Below are positions 27,165 through 35,514 of a stretch of 64,000 nucleotides of DNA, in pieces. The notes below the pieces were generated by a model. It was given only the letters and a program-made list of their open reading frames with translations, had not been told where the DNA came from and made no database searches. Both the position numbers and the translations under genes were made by a program. Source of the DNA: Terrabacter tumescens (GTDB lineage: Bacteria; Actinomycetota; Actinomycetes; Actinomycetales; Dermatophilaceae); the NCBI RefSeq assembly GCF_014646815.1, contig NZ_BMNZ01000008.1, positions 62,001 to 126,000 of the forward strand, written 5' to 3'. Numbering within the stretch: position 1 is the first letter of the stretch; every line of letters begins with the position of its first letter.

Positions 27165-28525
27165 TGGCTCCGGCGACGACGTCGATCCTGTGGTTCCGGC
27201 GAGACCTGCGCCTGAACGACCATCCGGCGCTGCTCGCCGCCGTCGACTCGGCCTCGCACGTGCTGCCGGTCTTCGTGCTCGACCCGCGCCTGCTCGAGCA
27301 CGAGACCCCGCGCACGCGGCGGCTGCTCGCCTCGGTGGCGTCGCTGTCCAAGGACACGCGCGGCGCCCTCGTCGTCCGCCGCGGTGACCCGGTCGAGGTC
27401 ATCCCGAAGCTGGCGAAGCAGGTCGGCGCGACGCAGGTCCACGTCTCGCGCGAGACGACGCCCTACGGCCGTCGCCGCGACGAGGCCGTCGAGAAGGCCC
27501 TCGCCGACGACGGACGCGAGCTCGTCGCGACCGGCACGCCGTATGCCGTGGGGCCGGGTCGCATCGTCAACCAGTCCGGCTCGCCCTACAAGGTCTTCAC
27601 GCCGTTCTCCAAGGCGTGGCACCAGCACGGCCGGCCGGCACCGGCCGACCGGCCGAAGCGCATCCCGTGGCTGCGCGACGAGGTGCACAGCGACCCGCTG
27701 CCGAAGACGCCCTCGGGGATCGAGGCCGGCGAGGCAGCCGCGCTCAAGCGGTGGGAGAGCTTCCTGCGCGACGGGCTGACGGCATACGACAGGGAACGCG
27801 ACCGACCCGACCTCGACACGACCTCGCGACTGTCGGCGCCCCTGAAGTACGGCGAGATCCACCCCCGGACGATCCTCGCGGACATCGCCGCGCACTCGGC
27901 CGGGCGGTCGCAGGCGGCCAACACCTACGTCACCGAGCTGATCTGGCGCGAGTTCTACGCCGACGTGCTGTGGCACCAGCCGGACTCGGCGTGGCACGAC
28001 CTGCGCGGCGAGCTCGCCAAGCTGCCCTACGACTCCGGCGCCGAGACCGACCGGCTCGTCGACGCGTGGCGCGAAGGCCGCACGGGCTACCCGATCGTCG
28101 ACGCGGGCATGCGCCAGCTCCTCGAGGAGGGCTGGATGCACAACCGGGTGCGGATGATCACGGCCAGCTTCCTGACCAAGGACCTCCACGTGTGGTGGCC
28201 GGTCGGGGCGCAGCACTTCCTCGACCACCTCATCGACGGAGACATCGCCAGCAACAACCACGGCTGGCAGTGGGTCGCGGGCACCGGCACCGACGCCTCG
28301 CCCTACTTCCGCGTCTTCAACCCGGTGACGCAGGGCAAGAAGTTCGACCCCGACGGGGAGTACGTCCGGCGCTGGGTGCCCGAGCTGCGCCACCTGAAGG
28401 GCAGCGCCGCGCACGAGCCGTGGAAGCACGACAACGGGTACGACGAGAAGTATCCCCAGCCGGTCGTCGACCACGACGACGAGCGCAAGGAGACCCTGGC
28501 CCGCTACGAGCGCGCCCGACGCTGA
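27164..28525 (+). CDS. phr: Deoxyribodipyrimidine photolyase (class I)
   Basis: FAD-dependent, light-driven repair of cyclobutane pyrimidine dimers. 453 residues. The N-terminal antenna domain starts ILWFRRDLRLNDHPAL; the C-terminal FAD domain has LIWREFYADVLWH, GYPIVDAGMRQLLEEGWMHNRVRM and DGDIASNNHGWQWVAGTGTDASPYFRVFNP. Motifs are intact, so it should be active. Its place in the operon under the CarH-like regulator predicts light induction. Confidence 0.95.
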   Translation: MAPATTSILWFRRDLRLNDHPALLAAVDSASHVLPVFVLDPRLLEHETPRTRRLLASVASLSKDTRGALVVRRGDPVEVIPKLAKQVGATQVHVSRETTPYGRRRDEAVEKALADDGRELVATGTPYAVGPGRIVNQSGSPYKVFTPFSKAWHQHGRPAPADRPKRIPWLRDEVHSDPLPKTPSGIEAGEAAALKRWESFLRDGLTAYDRERDRPDLDTTSRLSAPLKYGEIHPRTILADIAAHSAGRSQAANTYVTELIWREFYADVLWHQPDSAWHDLRGELAKLPYDSGAETDRLVDAWREGRTGYPIVDAGMRQLLEEGWMHNRVRMITASFLTKDLHVWWPVGAQHFLDHLIDGDIASNNHGWQWVAGTGTDASPYFRVFNPVTQGKKFDPDGEYVRRWVPELRHLKGSAAHEPWKHDNGYDEKYPQPVVDHDDERKETLARYERARR

Positions 28526-28544
28526 CGACCGGAGGAGACGAGAC

Positions 28545-29264
28545 ATGCGGGGCCCCGTGGCCGAGCTGCGCGCGTTCGTCAACGCGGCGCTCATCGAGAA
28601 GGTGGACCGCGACCACCACGACCCCGACGACGTCTTCCGGCGCCGCCAGGTGGTCGTCGCGATCACGTTCGTCGTCGGCACCGTCGTGCTCGCGTGGGCA
28701 CTCCGGATCACGCCGGGAGACCCCCTCTTCTACGTCGCGACGCTCGCGCTGGCGGCGGTGTGGCTCGTCGGGGCGCTGCTGTCCGGGCCGCTGCACGCCG
28801 GCTGGGGGCACACGCGTCGTGGCGAGCCGGCCCGGCCCATCGTCCAGTCGCTCGTGCTCGGCGTGCTGCTCCTGCTCGTCTTCCTCGTCGGGGCGCTCGT
28901 CGTCGCGCGCATCCCCGTGCTGCGCGAGCCCGTCGACCAGCTGCTCGACCACGCCCGGTTCGGCGCCTTCGCCGCCGTCCTCGCCATCACCTTCGTCAAC
29001 GGCGTCGTCGAGGAGCTCTACTTCCGCGGCGCCCTGTATGCCGCGCTCCCCCGCCACCAGGTCACACTGACGACGGTGCTCTACGCCCTGACGACCGTGG
29101 GCAGCGGCATCCCGCTGCTCGTCCTCGCCGCCGCCGTGATCGGTCTCGTGACCGCGCTGCAGCGCCGCGTCACCGGCGGCTTCCTCGGGCCGATCATCAC
29201 GCACGTCGTGTGGTCGACCGGGATGCTCGTCCTCCTCCCACCCGCCCTCGAGCTGACCAGGTGA
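28545..29264 (+). CDS. CPBP family intramembrane glutamic protease
   Basis: 239 residues with about five or six membrane helices. The active-site motif EExxxR is present as EELYFR at 156-161, and a later histidine lies in the THVVWSTGML segment, as in the CAAX/bacteriocin-processing ABI family. Substrate unknown. ATG start with GGAGGAG upstream, 19 bases after the photolyase stop and 4 bases before the next gene, so it belongs to the same transcript. Confidence 0.85.
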   Translation: MRGPVAELRAFVNAALIEKVDRDHHDPDDVFRRRQVVVAITFVVGTVVLAWALRITPGDPLFYVATLALAAVWLVGALLSGPLHAGWGHTRRGEPARPIVQSLVLGVLLLLVFLVGALVVARIPVLREPVDQLLDHARFGAFAAVLAITFVNGVVEELYFRGALYAALPRHQVTLTTVLYALTTVGSGIPLLVLAAAVIGLVTALQRRVTGGFLGPIITHVVWSTGMLVLLPPALELTR

Positions 29265-29268
29265 TCCG

Positions 29269-30666
29269 ATGACCTCCTCCCGCAACGCCCTCGTGACCGG
29301 AGCCTCCGGCTACATCGGGGGGCAGGTCGTGCCGCGGCTGCTCGACGAGGGCTGGACCGTGCGTGTGCTGACCCGCCACCGCAGCTCGATGGACGGCAAG
29401 CCGTGGGCCGACCGGGTCGAGGTCACCGAGGGTGACGTCGGCTCGGCCGACGACATGCGCCGGGCCCTCGAGGGGATCGACGCCGCGTGGTACCTCGTGC
29501 ACTCGATGGACGACAAGCCCGACTTCGCCGAGCGGGACCGCGAGGCGGCGACGATCTTCTCCGAGGCGGCCAAGGATGCCGGGGTCTCGCGCATCGTCTA
29601 CCTCGGCGGCCTGCACCCCGACGACGACGTCCTCTCGCCACACCTCGCCTCGCGCGTCGAGGTCGGACGCATCCTGCTCGACTCGGGCGTGCCCACGGCG
29701 GTGCTCCAGGCTGCGGTCGTGCTCGGTGACGGGTCGGCGTCGTTCGACATGCTGCGCTACCTCACCACTCGGCTGCCCGCGATGGTCGCGCCGAAGTGGC
29801 TCGACAACAAGATCCAGCCGATCGCCATCGACGACGTCGTGACGCTGCTCGTCGGCGCCGGCAGCCTGCCTCCCGAGGTCAACCGCACCTTCGACATCGG
29901 CGGCCCCGAGGTGCTGACCTACCGCGAGATGATCGGGCGCTTCTCCGACGCGACGGGCCGCCGCCGTCCCGTCGTCGTGACCGTGCCGGTGCTGACGCCG
30001 CGCCTCGCGAGCCACTGGGTCGGGCTCGTCACGCCGATCTCGGCCGGCCTGGCCAAGCCGCTCGTCGGCAGCCTCGTCCACGAGGTCGTCGCCAAGGAGA
30101 ACGACCTCGTGGACTACGTCGACGTGCCCGGTGGCTTCACCGACTTCGACACCGCCGTGCGGTCGGCCATGCGCACGGCGAAGCCCGACACGGCCATGCG
30201 CAACCTCGCCCTGACGAGTGCCGCGACCGTGGCGACCGTCGTCGTGGGCAGCCTTGCCACCAAGCCCGACTCGACCTGGTACCGCTCGCTCGACCTGCCC
30301 GACTGGCAGCCGCCGACGATCGCCTTCCCTGTCGTGTGGACCGCGCTCTACGCCGACATCGCGGCGAGCTCGGCGACCGCGCTCAACGCGTACGACAAGG
30401 CCGGCGACACCACGGGCCGCGACGCCTACCTCAAGGCGTTCGGGACCAACCTCGCGCTCAACGCGGCGTGGAGCGTCCTCTTCTGGCGCTCCCGCAGGCC
30501 GTGGGTCGCCGCGGCCGAGGCCGCCCTGCTCACGGCGAGCTCGGCCGACCTGGCGCGGCGCGCCGGCACCGCGAGCAAGGGGGCCGGGATCGCCCTGTCG
30601 CCGTATGCAGTGTGGTGCGGTTTCGCGACGGCCCTCTCGACCGCGATCGCCCGCCGCAACTCCTGA
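29269..30666 (+). CDS. Atypical SDR (NAD(P)-binding) fused to a TspO/MBR-like membrane domain
   Basis: 465 residues. Residues 1 to about 300 are an NmrA/SDR-a5-like Rossmann protein (VTGASGYIGGQVVPRLL, GASGYIG at 11-17; a YLVHSM segment). From about 308 a second domain has five hydrophobic segments and the TspO signature region STWYRSLDLPDWQPP (around 335-349) followed by AFPVVWTALYADIA and NLALNAAWSVLFW. TspO proteins bind porphyrins and respond to light or oxygen stress. A cytosolic reductase tied to such a membrane domain suggests chemistry on a lipid or tetrapyrrole ligand; that is inference. Last gene of the light operon. Confidence 0.82.
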   Translation: MTSSRNALVTGASGYIGGQVVPRLLDEGWTVRVLTRHRSSMDGKPWADRVEVTEGDVGSADDMRRALEGIDAAWYLVHSMDDKPDFAERDREAATIFSEAAKDAGVSRIVYLGGLHPDDDVLSPHLASRVEVGRILLDSGVPTAVLQAAVVLGDGSASFDMLRYLTTRLPAMVAPKWLDNKIQPIAIDDVVTLLVGAGSLPPEVNRTFDIGGPEVLTYREMIGRFSDATGRRRPVVVTVPVLTPRLASHWVGLVTPISAGLAKPLVGSLVHEVVAKENDLVDYVDVPGGFTDFDTAVRSAMRTAKPDTAMRNLALTSAATVATVVVGSLATKPDSTWYRSLDLPDWQPPTIAFPVVWTALYADIAASSATALNAYDKAGDTTGRDAYLKAFGTNLALNAAWSVLFWRSRRPWVAAAEAALLTASSADLARRAGTASKGAGIALSPYAVWCGFATALSTAIARRNS

Positions 30667-30675
30667 CGCCGCTCC

Positions 30676-31905
30676 TCACAGCCACCAGCAGTCGGAGACC
30701 TGCGGGAGACCGGCGACCCGCGCCTCGAGGAAGGCGTACTCCTTCGCGAACGACGGCACCGCACCCCCGACGTGGGTGGGGGTCACGTTGGCGGAGAAGG
30801 CGACGTTGGCGCCGCGGGCGCACCAGTCGTGGGCGAGACCTCGCCCCACGGCATACGGGATGACGTCGTCGAGCACCGAGTGCGTGAGCAGGACGGGGAC
30901 GGTGGGCTTGAGCCGGCCGAGGCGCTGGTCGGCGATGATCGAGCGGAAGGGCTCGGCCGCCGCGAGCTCGGTCAGGGAGCGGCCGTCCCTGGTCAGGTCG
31001 CTCGAGCGCGTGAAGGCGTGCAGGGCGATGGACTGGGCGACGCACTCGCCCTTGACGGCGTTGATGACCGACGTGCCGCGGGCGTTGAGGAAGCTGTCGA
31101 GGTCGAGGCCGTAGGCGGCGGACTGGCCGGCGACGGCGTAGAGCGCGAAGGCGGAGTAGAGGCTGCCGTCGAGGTGCGCGGCCACGGCGCCGAGCTCGGC
31201 GGGGACGGCTCCGGCCACGGCGCCCTTGAGCTTGAGCTCGGGAGCGTAGGTGGGCGCGAGCTCGGCGGCGGCAGCGCTCGCGCCACCGCCCTGGCTGTAG
31301 CCCGCGAGCATGACCGGGCCGGCGGTGGGCAGCCCGGTGCCGGGGAGGCGCTGGGCCGCGCGCACCATGTCGAGGACGGCGTGGGCCTGTGCCTCACGGA
31401 CCATGTAGGTGTGCGTGCCGGGCGTGCCGAGGCCCTGGTAGTCGGTCATGGCGACGGCATAGCCACGCGCGAGCAGGCCTGAGACGAAAGCGCCTTCGTA
31501 CTCCGACCCCGCGGCGAGCTGTCGGCTCGGCGCGCACTGGTCGCCCATGCCCTGGGTGCCTGCGGCGTAGCCGATGACGGGACGCTGACCTGCGCCGATC
31601 CACGGGACGGGCGGGACGAGGACCGTGCCGGTGACGGCGACGGGGACGCCGCTGCGGTCGCGGGTCGCGTACATGACTCGGGTCGCCCGAGCGGTCGAGC
31701 GGATGGTGCGGAGCGGGTCGAGGTAGAAGGTCATCGCCTCCGCCTCGAGCACCGTGCCGGGCACCGCGGTAATGGACGACGGCGGGTCGTAGAACCCGTC
31801 GGCCCGAGCTGTCGTGAACGGCGCCATGACCGCGGCGGCAAGGGCGAGGACGACGACACCGACGATGCGGCGGGTCCGGGACAGGCGGAGGGTCGATCGC
31901 GGCAT
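30676..31905 (-). CDS. Secreted lipase (LIP family alpha/beta hydrolase)
   Basis: 409 residues. A Sec signal peptide with a basic start, hydrophobic core (about 14-30) and likely cleavage near TTARADG (residue 36). The nucleophile elbow is GYSQGG at 202-207 (S204), and a THSVLDDVIPY segment and a late His in VTPTHVGG fit the catalytic Asp and His. It matches the secretory triacylglycerol lipase family of actinobacteria and fungi. ATG start with AGGAG upstream. Converges on the SDR-TspO gene with a 9-bp gap. Confidence 0.85.
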   Translation of the reverse strand: MPRSTLRLSRTRRIVGVVVLALAAAVMAPFTTARADGFYDPPSSITAVPGTVLEAEAMTFYLDPLRTIRSTARATRVMYATRDRSGVPVAVTGTVLVPPVPWIGAGQRPVIGYAAGTQGMGDQCAPSRQLAAGSEYEGAFVSGLLARGYAVAMTDYQGLGTPGTHTYMVREAQAHAVLDMVRAAQRLPGTGLPTAGPVMLAGYSQGGGASAAAAELAPTYAPELKLKGAVAGAVPAELGAVAAHLDGSLYSAFALYAVAGQSAAYGLDLDSFLNARGTSVINAVKGECVAQSIALHAFTRSSDLTRDGRSLTELAAAEPFRSIIADQRLGRLKPTVPVLLTHSVLDDVIPYAVGRGLAHDWCARGANVAFSANVTPTHVGGAVPSFAKEYAFLEARVAGLPQVSDCWWL

Positions 31906-31964
31906 GACGGCAGGCTCCTAGGGCAGCGGGACGGCGTCGGTGGCGTCCACTGGCCAGTAACCTA

Positions 31965-32054
31965 CTAGCGGTAACCACGCCTGTCGCGGCGAGATCCGCG
32001 GGTCCACGAGCGCTCTCGGCATTGCTAGCGGTGTCTAGCGTTGGTCCGATAGCG
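31965..32054. promoter_or_regulatory. Repeated CTAGCG motifs in lipase upstream region
   Basis: CTAGCG occurs at 31965, 32025 and 32035, with ATAGCG at 32049, in the 178-bp gap between the glxA-like gene and the lipase start. CTAG is rare in bacterial DNA, so clustering hints at a protein-binding region, perhaps for lipase control. A perfect palindrome CCTCGCGAGG follows near 32067 and could end the glxA transcript. Confidence 0.3.
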
Positions 32055-32083
32055 GCGCAGACTCTCCTCGCGAGGGTGGAGTG

Positions 32084-33046
32084 CTAGGCCGTGGCGGGCT
32101 GCCGGGCGAAGGCGCGACGGTAGGCGACGGGCGGGATGCCGATCTGGCGCTGGAAGTGGTGGCGCAGGACGGCGGCCGTCGCGAAGCCGCTCTCACGGGC
32201 GATGCGCTCGATGTCGAGGTCGGTGGACTCGAGCAGGTGGCGGGCCCGGAGCACGCGCTGGCTCGTCAGCCACTTGTGAGGCGTGGTGCCGACCTCGGCC
32301 GTGAACCGGCGGGCGAACGTGCGCTCGGACATCGCGGCGCGGCGCGCCAGGGACGGGATCGAGTGCTCCTCGTCGAGGCGCTCGGCCACCCACTCCATGA
32401 CGTCCTGCAGCCCCTCGCACGGCTCGGTCGGCACCGGCGTCTCGACGAACTGGCGCTGGCCACCGGACCGGTGCGGCGGGACGACCATGCGACGGGCGAT
32501 GCGGGTCGCGACCTCCGAGCCGAGCTCGGTGCGCACGAGGTGCAGGCACGCGTCGATGCCGGCAGCCGTGCCCGCGCTCGTCAGGACCGGGCCGTCCTCG
32601 ACGTAGAGGACGTCGAGGTCCACGCAGGCGCGCGGGTGCTCCTCGGCCAGGCGGGCGGCATACCTCCAGTGGGTGGTGCACTCACGCCCGTCGAGCAGGC
32701 CGGCTGCGGCGAGCTGGAAGGCGCCGGAGCAGACCGAGAGGACCCGACCCCCGCGCGCTGCGGTGTCGCGCAGAAGGTCGAGGACCTCGGGATCGTAGGG
32801 ACCGTCGACGGCGCCGCCGGGGATGGCGACGAGGTCGGCGCCGCGGGCGGCCTCGAGCGGGTGGGGCGCGATGACGCTCAGGCCGGTCGTCGTGCGGAGC
32901 GGCTCCCCCGGGCGGGCCGAGCAGACGCGGAAGTCGAAGGCGGGGACGCCGTCGTCGGTGCGGTCGATGCCGAACACCTCGCAGAGCACCCCGAGCTCGA
33001 ACGTCGCGACGGGCTCCTGGGCGATGACGGCGATGGTGCGCAGCAT
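32084..33046 (-). CDS. GlxA/FtrA-type AraC regulator with DJ-1/PfpI domain
   Basis: 320 residues. The N-terminal DJ-1/PfpI-like domain (about 1-175, with VCSGAFQLAAAGLLDG containing the elbow cysteine) senses an unknown ligand. A C-terminal AraC double helix-turn-helix (about 215-315) contains ARRAAMSERTFARRFTAEVG and IARESGFATAAVLRHHFQRQIG. Members regulate amine, arginine or carnitine-type catabolism, or stress genes. It faces a small membrane peptide gene across an intergenic region with paired inverted repeats, a likely autoregulatory site. Confidence 0.88.
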   Translation of the reverse strand: MLRTIAVIAQEPVATFELGVLCEVFGIDRTDDGVPAFDFRVCSARPGEPLRTTTGLSVIAPHPLEAARGADLVAIPGGAVDGPYDPEVLDLLRDTAARGGRVLSVCSGAFQLAAAGLLDGRECTTHWRYAARLAEEHPRACVDLDVLYVEDGPVLTSAGTAAGIDACLHLVRTELGSEVATRIARRMVVPPHRSGGQRQFVETPVPTEPCEGLQDVMEWVAERLDEEHSIPSLARRAAMSERTFARRFTAEVGTTPHKWLTSQRVLRARHLLESTDLDIERIARESGFATAAVLRHHFQRQIGIPPVAYRRAFARQPATA

Positions 33047-33065
33047 CCGACCAGCATGACACTGT

Positions 33066-33138
33066 TGGCAGAATCTTGTCGATCATCGACAGTTCTGCCA
33101 CTCGTGGCAGGATCGTGATGAGCGCAGGCTTTCTGCCA
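33066..33138. promoter_or_regulatory. Paired inverted repeats between glxA-like gene and 59-aa gene
   Basis: TGGCAGAA (33066-33073) pairs with TTCTGCCA (33093-33100), and TGGCAG (33105-33110) pairs with TTCTGCCA (33131-33138). The two pairs have nearly equal spacing, 27 and 26 bp between half-site starts. A perfect palindrome GTCGATCATCGAC lies inside the first pair (33079-33091). The last half-site includes the first base of the small gene's start codon. Likely operator for the AraC-type regulator. Confidence 0.55.
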
Positions 33139-33317
33139 TGGACATCATCTTCTTCATCGCCATGATCGTTGCTCTCGTCGCGGCCGCCGGGCCGCACCAC
33201 CGCCGGACGTTCTCACTGCCGCGCGCCCCCTTCGGCGCCGACGCCGAGCTCGACCGTGACATGGACCGCGTGCTCCACGACGCGCCCTTGGCGCACGACA
33301 CCCGGGTCGCCCACTGA
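33138..33317 (+). CDS. 59-residue membrane-anchored peptide
   Basis: Starts MDIIFFIAMIVALVAAAG, a single N-terminal hydrophobic helix, followed by a charged tail with HHRR and several Asp residues ending DTRVAH. The N-terminus is too short for a cleavable signal with a secreted product, so it probably stays in the membrane. Divergent from the AraC-type regulator and directly behind the paired inverted repeats, which suggests it is the regulator's target. No Shine-Dalgarno is seen. No recognised family. Confidence 0.5.
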   Translation: MDIIFFIAMIVALVAAAGPHHRRTFSLPRAPFGADAELDRDMDRVLHDAPLAHDTRVAH

Positions 33318-33432
33318 CCCTCGGACAACCTCGGATTCACCTCGGACCGAACCGCGGGCCGAACCGGTGACGGGCGTCCGCGACAGGACCTCCTTGGCGT
33401 GGACGTCAGAGCCCGATGCAAGGGTTGTGCGC

Positions 33433-33825
33433 ATGACGACCTCACCTGCACCCGCCGTCGGCTGGCTCGCCTCCGTGTCCCTCGACTGCCCGGACCCGTC
33501 CGCGCTCGCCGACTTCTACGGCGCGCTGCTCGGCCTGCCGCGCGCGTACGAGAGCCCGGACGGGGGCGTCGTGTCGCTGTCCGACGGTGGCATGGCCGTC
33601 ACGATGATGCGGGCGACCGACCACGTGCGGCCGACCTGGCCGGAGCCGGGCCAGCAGCAGCAGCTCCACCTCGACATCCTCGTCACCGACCTCGACGACG
33701 CGGTCGAGCGGTCGATCGCCCTCGGCGCCACCGAGGCCGCCCACCAGCCGGCGCCGTCGGCCTGGCGAGTGCTGCTCGACCCCGTCGGTCACCCCTTCTG
33801 CCTGACGACCGTCACCGGCGACTGA
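33433..33825 (+). CDS. VOC (glyoxalase/dioxygenase) superfamily protein
   Basis: 130 residues with two beta-alpha-beta-beta-beta modules: SVSLDCPDPSALADFYGALLGLP in the first, LHLDILVTDLDDAVERSIALGA in the second, ending LLDPVGHPFCLT. Typical single-domain VOC protein; metal ligands and substrate are unclear. ATG start about 115 bp after the small membrane peptide gene, no coupling. Converges on the HNH gene. Confidence 0.83.
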   Translation: MTTSPAPAVGWLASVSLDCPDPSALADFYGALLGLPRAYESPDGGVVSLSDGGMAVTMMRATDHVRPTWPEPGQQQQLHLDILVTDLDDAVERSIALGATEAAHQPAPSAWRVLLDPVGHPFCLTTVTGD

Positions 33826-33835
33826 CCGCCCCCGC

Positions 33836-35476
33836 TCAGAACGGGGGCAGGTCGTCCAACGTCGGTGCGTCCGGCCCGTCGTCCGGCACGTCGTCCGGCA
33901 GGTCGGCCGGCACAACACCCGGCGCGTCGTGCGCGTGATCGTCGACCGAAGCGCCCGGTGGGGCGCCCCGCCCCGGTGGACCCGAGCCCCGGTCGCGCAG
34001 CGGTTCGCGCCAGTCCTTCGGGTAGGTGATGTACTCCCGGCCGGCCAGCGAGGTCCACGAGATCCCCTCGTCGGCCGCTTGGCGAACGCGCCAGACCCTC
34101 GCGGTCTTGCCGTTGTGACAGCCGCGACTCAGCGAGTCGAGGTTGGAGACGTGGGTGCGGCCGGCCGGCCACGGTTGGAGGTGGTCGACGTCGCACCGGT
34201 CGGCCGGGACCTGGCACCCCGGGCCGCGACAGACGCCGTCCACCGCCTTGACGTGCTCGATCATCTCGGGCGTCGGGGTGTAGCGGTCGGTCGAGAGCTC
34301 GAGGGCGCGGCCGGTGTCGACGTCGGCCGCGAGACGCTGCCACACCGAGCCGGGGGCCGTGATGATCCGGCGAGCGTGCGCTGCGGTGACCCAGCCGTGG
34401 CCGGTCAGCTCGCACGGTGCGTCGGACAGACCGACGGCCACCTCGAAGGGGACGACGATGCGAACCGCCGCGGGCGGGGCGTCCGAGAGGCCGGACCAGC
34501 CCAAGCCGCTCGCGGACGGGCCATCTTGGGACGGGCCACCCTCGGACGGGCCACCCTCGGACGGGCCACCCCGGGTCGGGCCACCCCGGGACGGGTTACC
34601 CGCGGACGGGCCACCCGCGGACGGGTTGCCCTCGGGGTCCGGGACGATGCCGAAGAGGACGAGGTCGCAGAGGAGGTCGCTGCGCAGCTGGTCGAGGGTG
34701 CGGGCGTCACCGGCCGCACGGGCGGCCCGTGCCATCGCGTCCACCCGGTCGAGCACCCCGACCACCCGCTCGGCCGGCGCCACGACGGTGAACGTGCCCA
34801 TGCCGTCCTCGACCAGGCGGCCGAAGACCGTGCGCCTGACCTTGGCAGCCTGTCGACGCTCCTCGTGCCCGCGCGGGTCCGCCGCTCGCACGCACCGCCG
34901 CAGCCGCTCACCGAAGAGACGGTGCGACGGGATCGACCCGTCGCGAGCCGGCGCGAGGACGGTCGCCTCGAGATCGGGGACGGCGTCGTCGTCGAGCATC
35001 CTCGTCTCCACGACGATGCGCAGCGCCCGCTGGAGGCTGACCGAGCCGGCGCGCAGCCGCTCGCGCAGCACGCGGTGGCGCCGGGGCGCCGTCGCCAGCT
35101 CGAGCCGACGCGCGACCTCCGACGCGCCCACCCCGGTCGCGCACGCGACCTCCTGCGTCACGACCTGGTCGGCCGTGATGGGTACCGGCGAGCTCGTGAC
35201 CAGCTGGGAGAGGTGCTGCTCCTCGACGGAGTGCAGCGCGGCGTAGGCGTCGACGATCCGGCCCTCGAGGCGGCCCTTGTGGACCTCGAGTCGCTCGATC
35301 TGCGACAGCTCCGCCTCCGCCTCGTCGAGCAACGAGCGCGGTGGACGCGGCTCCGGCCGCGCCCTGGGCACCTGTCCAGACACGGACTTCGCGTGCTTCA
35401 GCAGCCAGACGACACGCGGGTTGAGCCCGCCGTCAGTCGCGTCGGGAGCCGAGCGCCCGGAGTCGAGGAATGGCAC
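33836..35476 (-). CDS. DUF222 / HNH endonuclease domain protein (13E12 repeat family)
   Basis: 546 residues. The DUF222 region (about 60-270) has a leucine-rich helical pattern (VVTQEVACATGVGASEVARRLELA). A Gly-Pro-Ser repeat encoded by a 15-bp minisatellite follows (about 280-325). The HNH motif lies near the C-terminus: CDVDHLQPWPAGRTHVSNL with DSLSRGCHNGKT. The final 45 residues are acidic and Pro-rich. The family occurs in many copies in actinobacteria and is part of the SOS regulon in mycobacteria. A near-perfect LexA site 39 bases upstream of the start predicts damage induction here too. Confidence 0.9.
   Translation of the reverse strand: MPFLDSGRSAPDATDGGLNPRVVWLLKHAKSVSGQVPRARPEPRPPRSLLDEAEAELSQIERLEVHKGRLEGRIVDAYAALHSVEEQHLSQLVTSSPVPITADQVVTQEVACATGVGASEVARRLELATAPRRHRVLRERLRAGSVSLQRALRIVVETRMLDDDAVPDLEATVLAPARDGSIPSHRLFGERLRRCVRAADPRGHEERRQAAKVRRTVFGRLVEDGMGTFTVVAPAERVVGVLDRVDAMARAARAAGDARTLDQLRSDLLCDLVLFGIVPDPEGNPSAGGPSAGNPSRGGPTRGGPSEGGPSEGGPSQDGPSASGLGWSGLSDAPPAAVRIVVPFEVAVGLSDAPCELTGHGWVTAAHARRIITAPGSVWQRLAADVDTGRALELSTDRYTPTPEMIEHVKAVDGVCRGPGCQVPADRCDVDHLQPWPAGRTHVSNLDSLSRGCHNGKTARVWRVRQAADEGISWTSLAGREYITYPKDWREPLRDRGSGPPGRGAPPGASVDDHAHDAPGVVPADLPDDVPDDGPDAPTLDDLPPF
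34513..34642 (-). repeat. 15-bp minisatellite in the HNH gene
   Basis: About eight to nine copies of a degenerate unit close to ACGGGCCACCCTCGG on the plus strand. Being a multiple of three it stays in frame, giving five-residue GGPSE-type repeats in a linker between DUF222 and HNH domains. Copy number may differ between strains. Confidence 0.88.
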
Positions 35477-35514
35477 GAACTCACTCCTCCCACCCGGGTC
35501 GCCGACTTCTCAAT

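Noticed and set aside
33836-35476. HNH gene as part of a mobile element
   Set aside because: No terminal repeats, target duplication or integrase; DUF222/HNH genes are dispersed stand-alone genes in actinobacteria.
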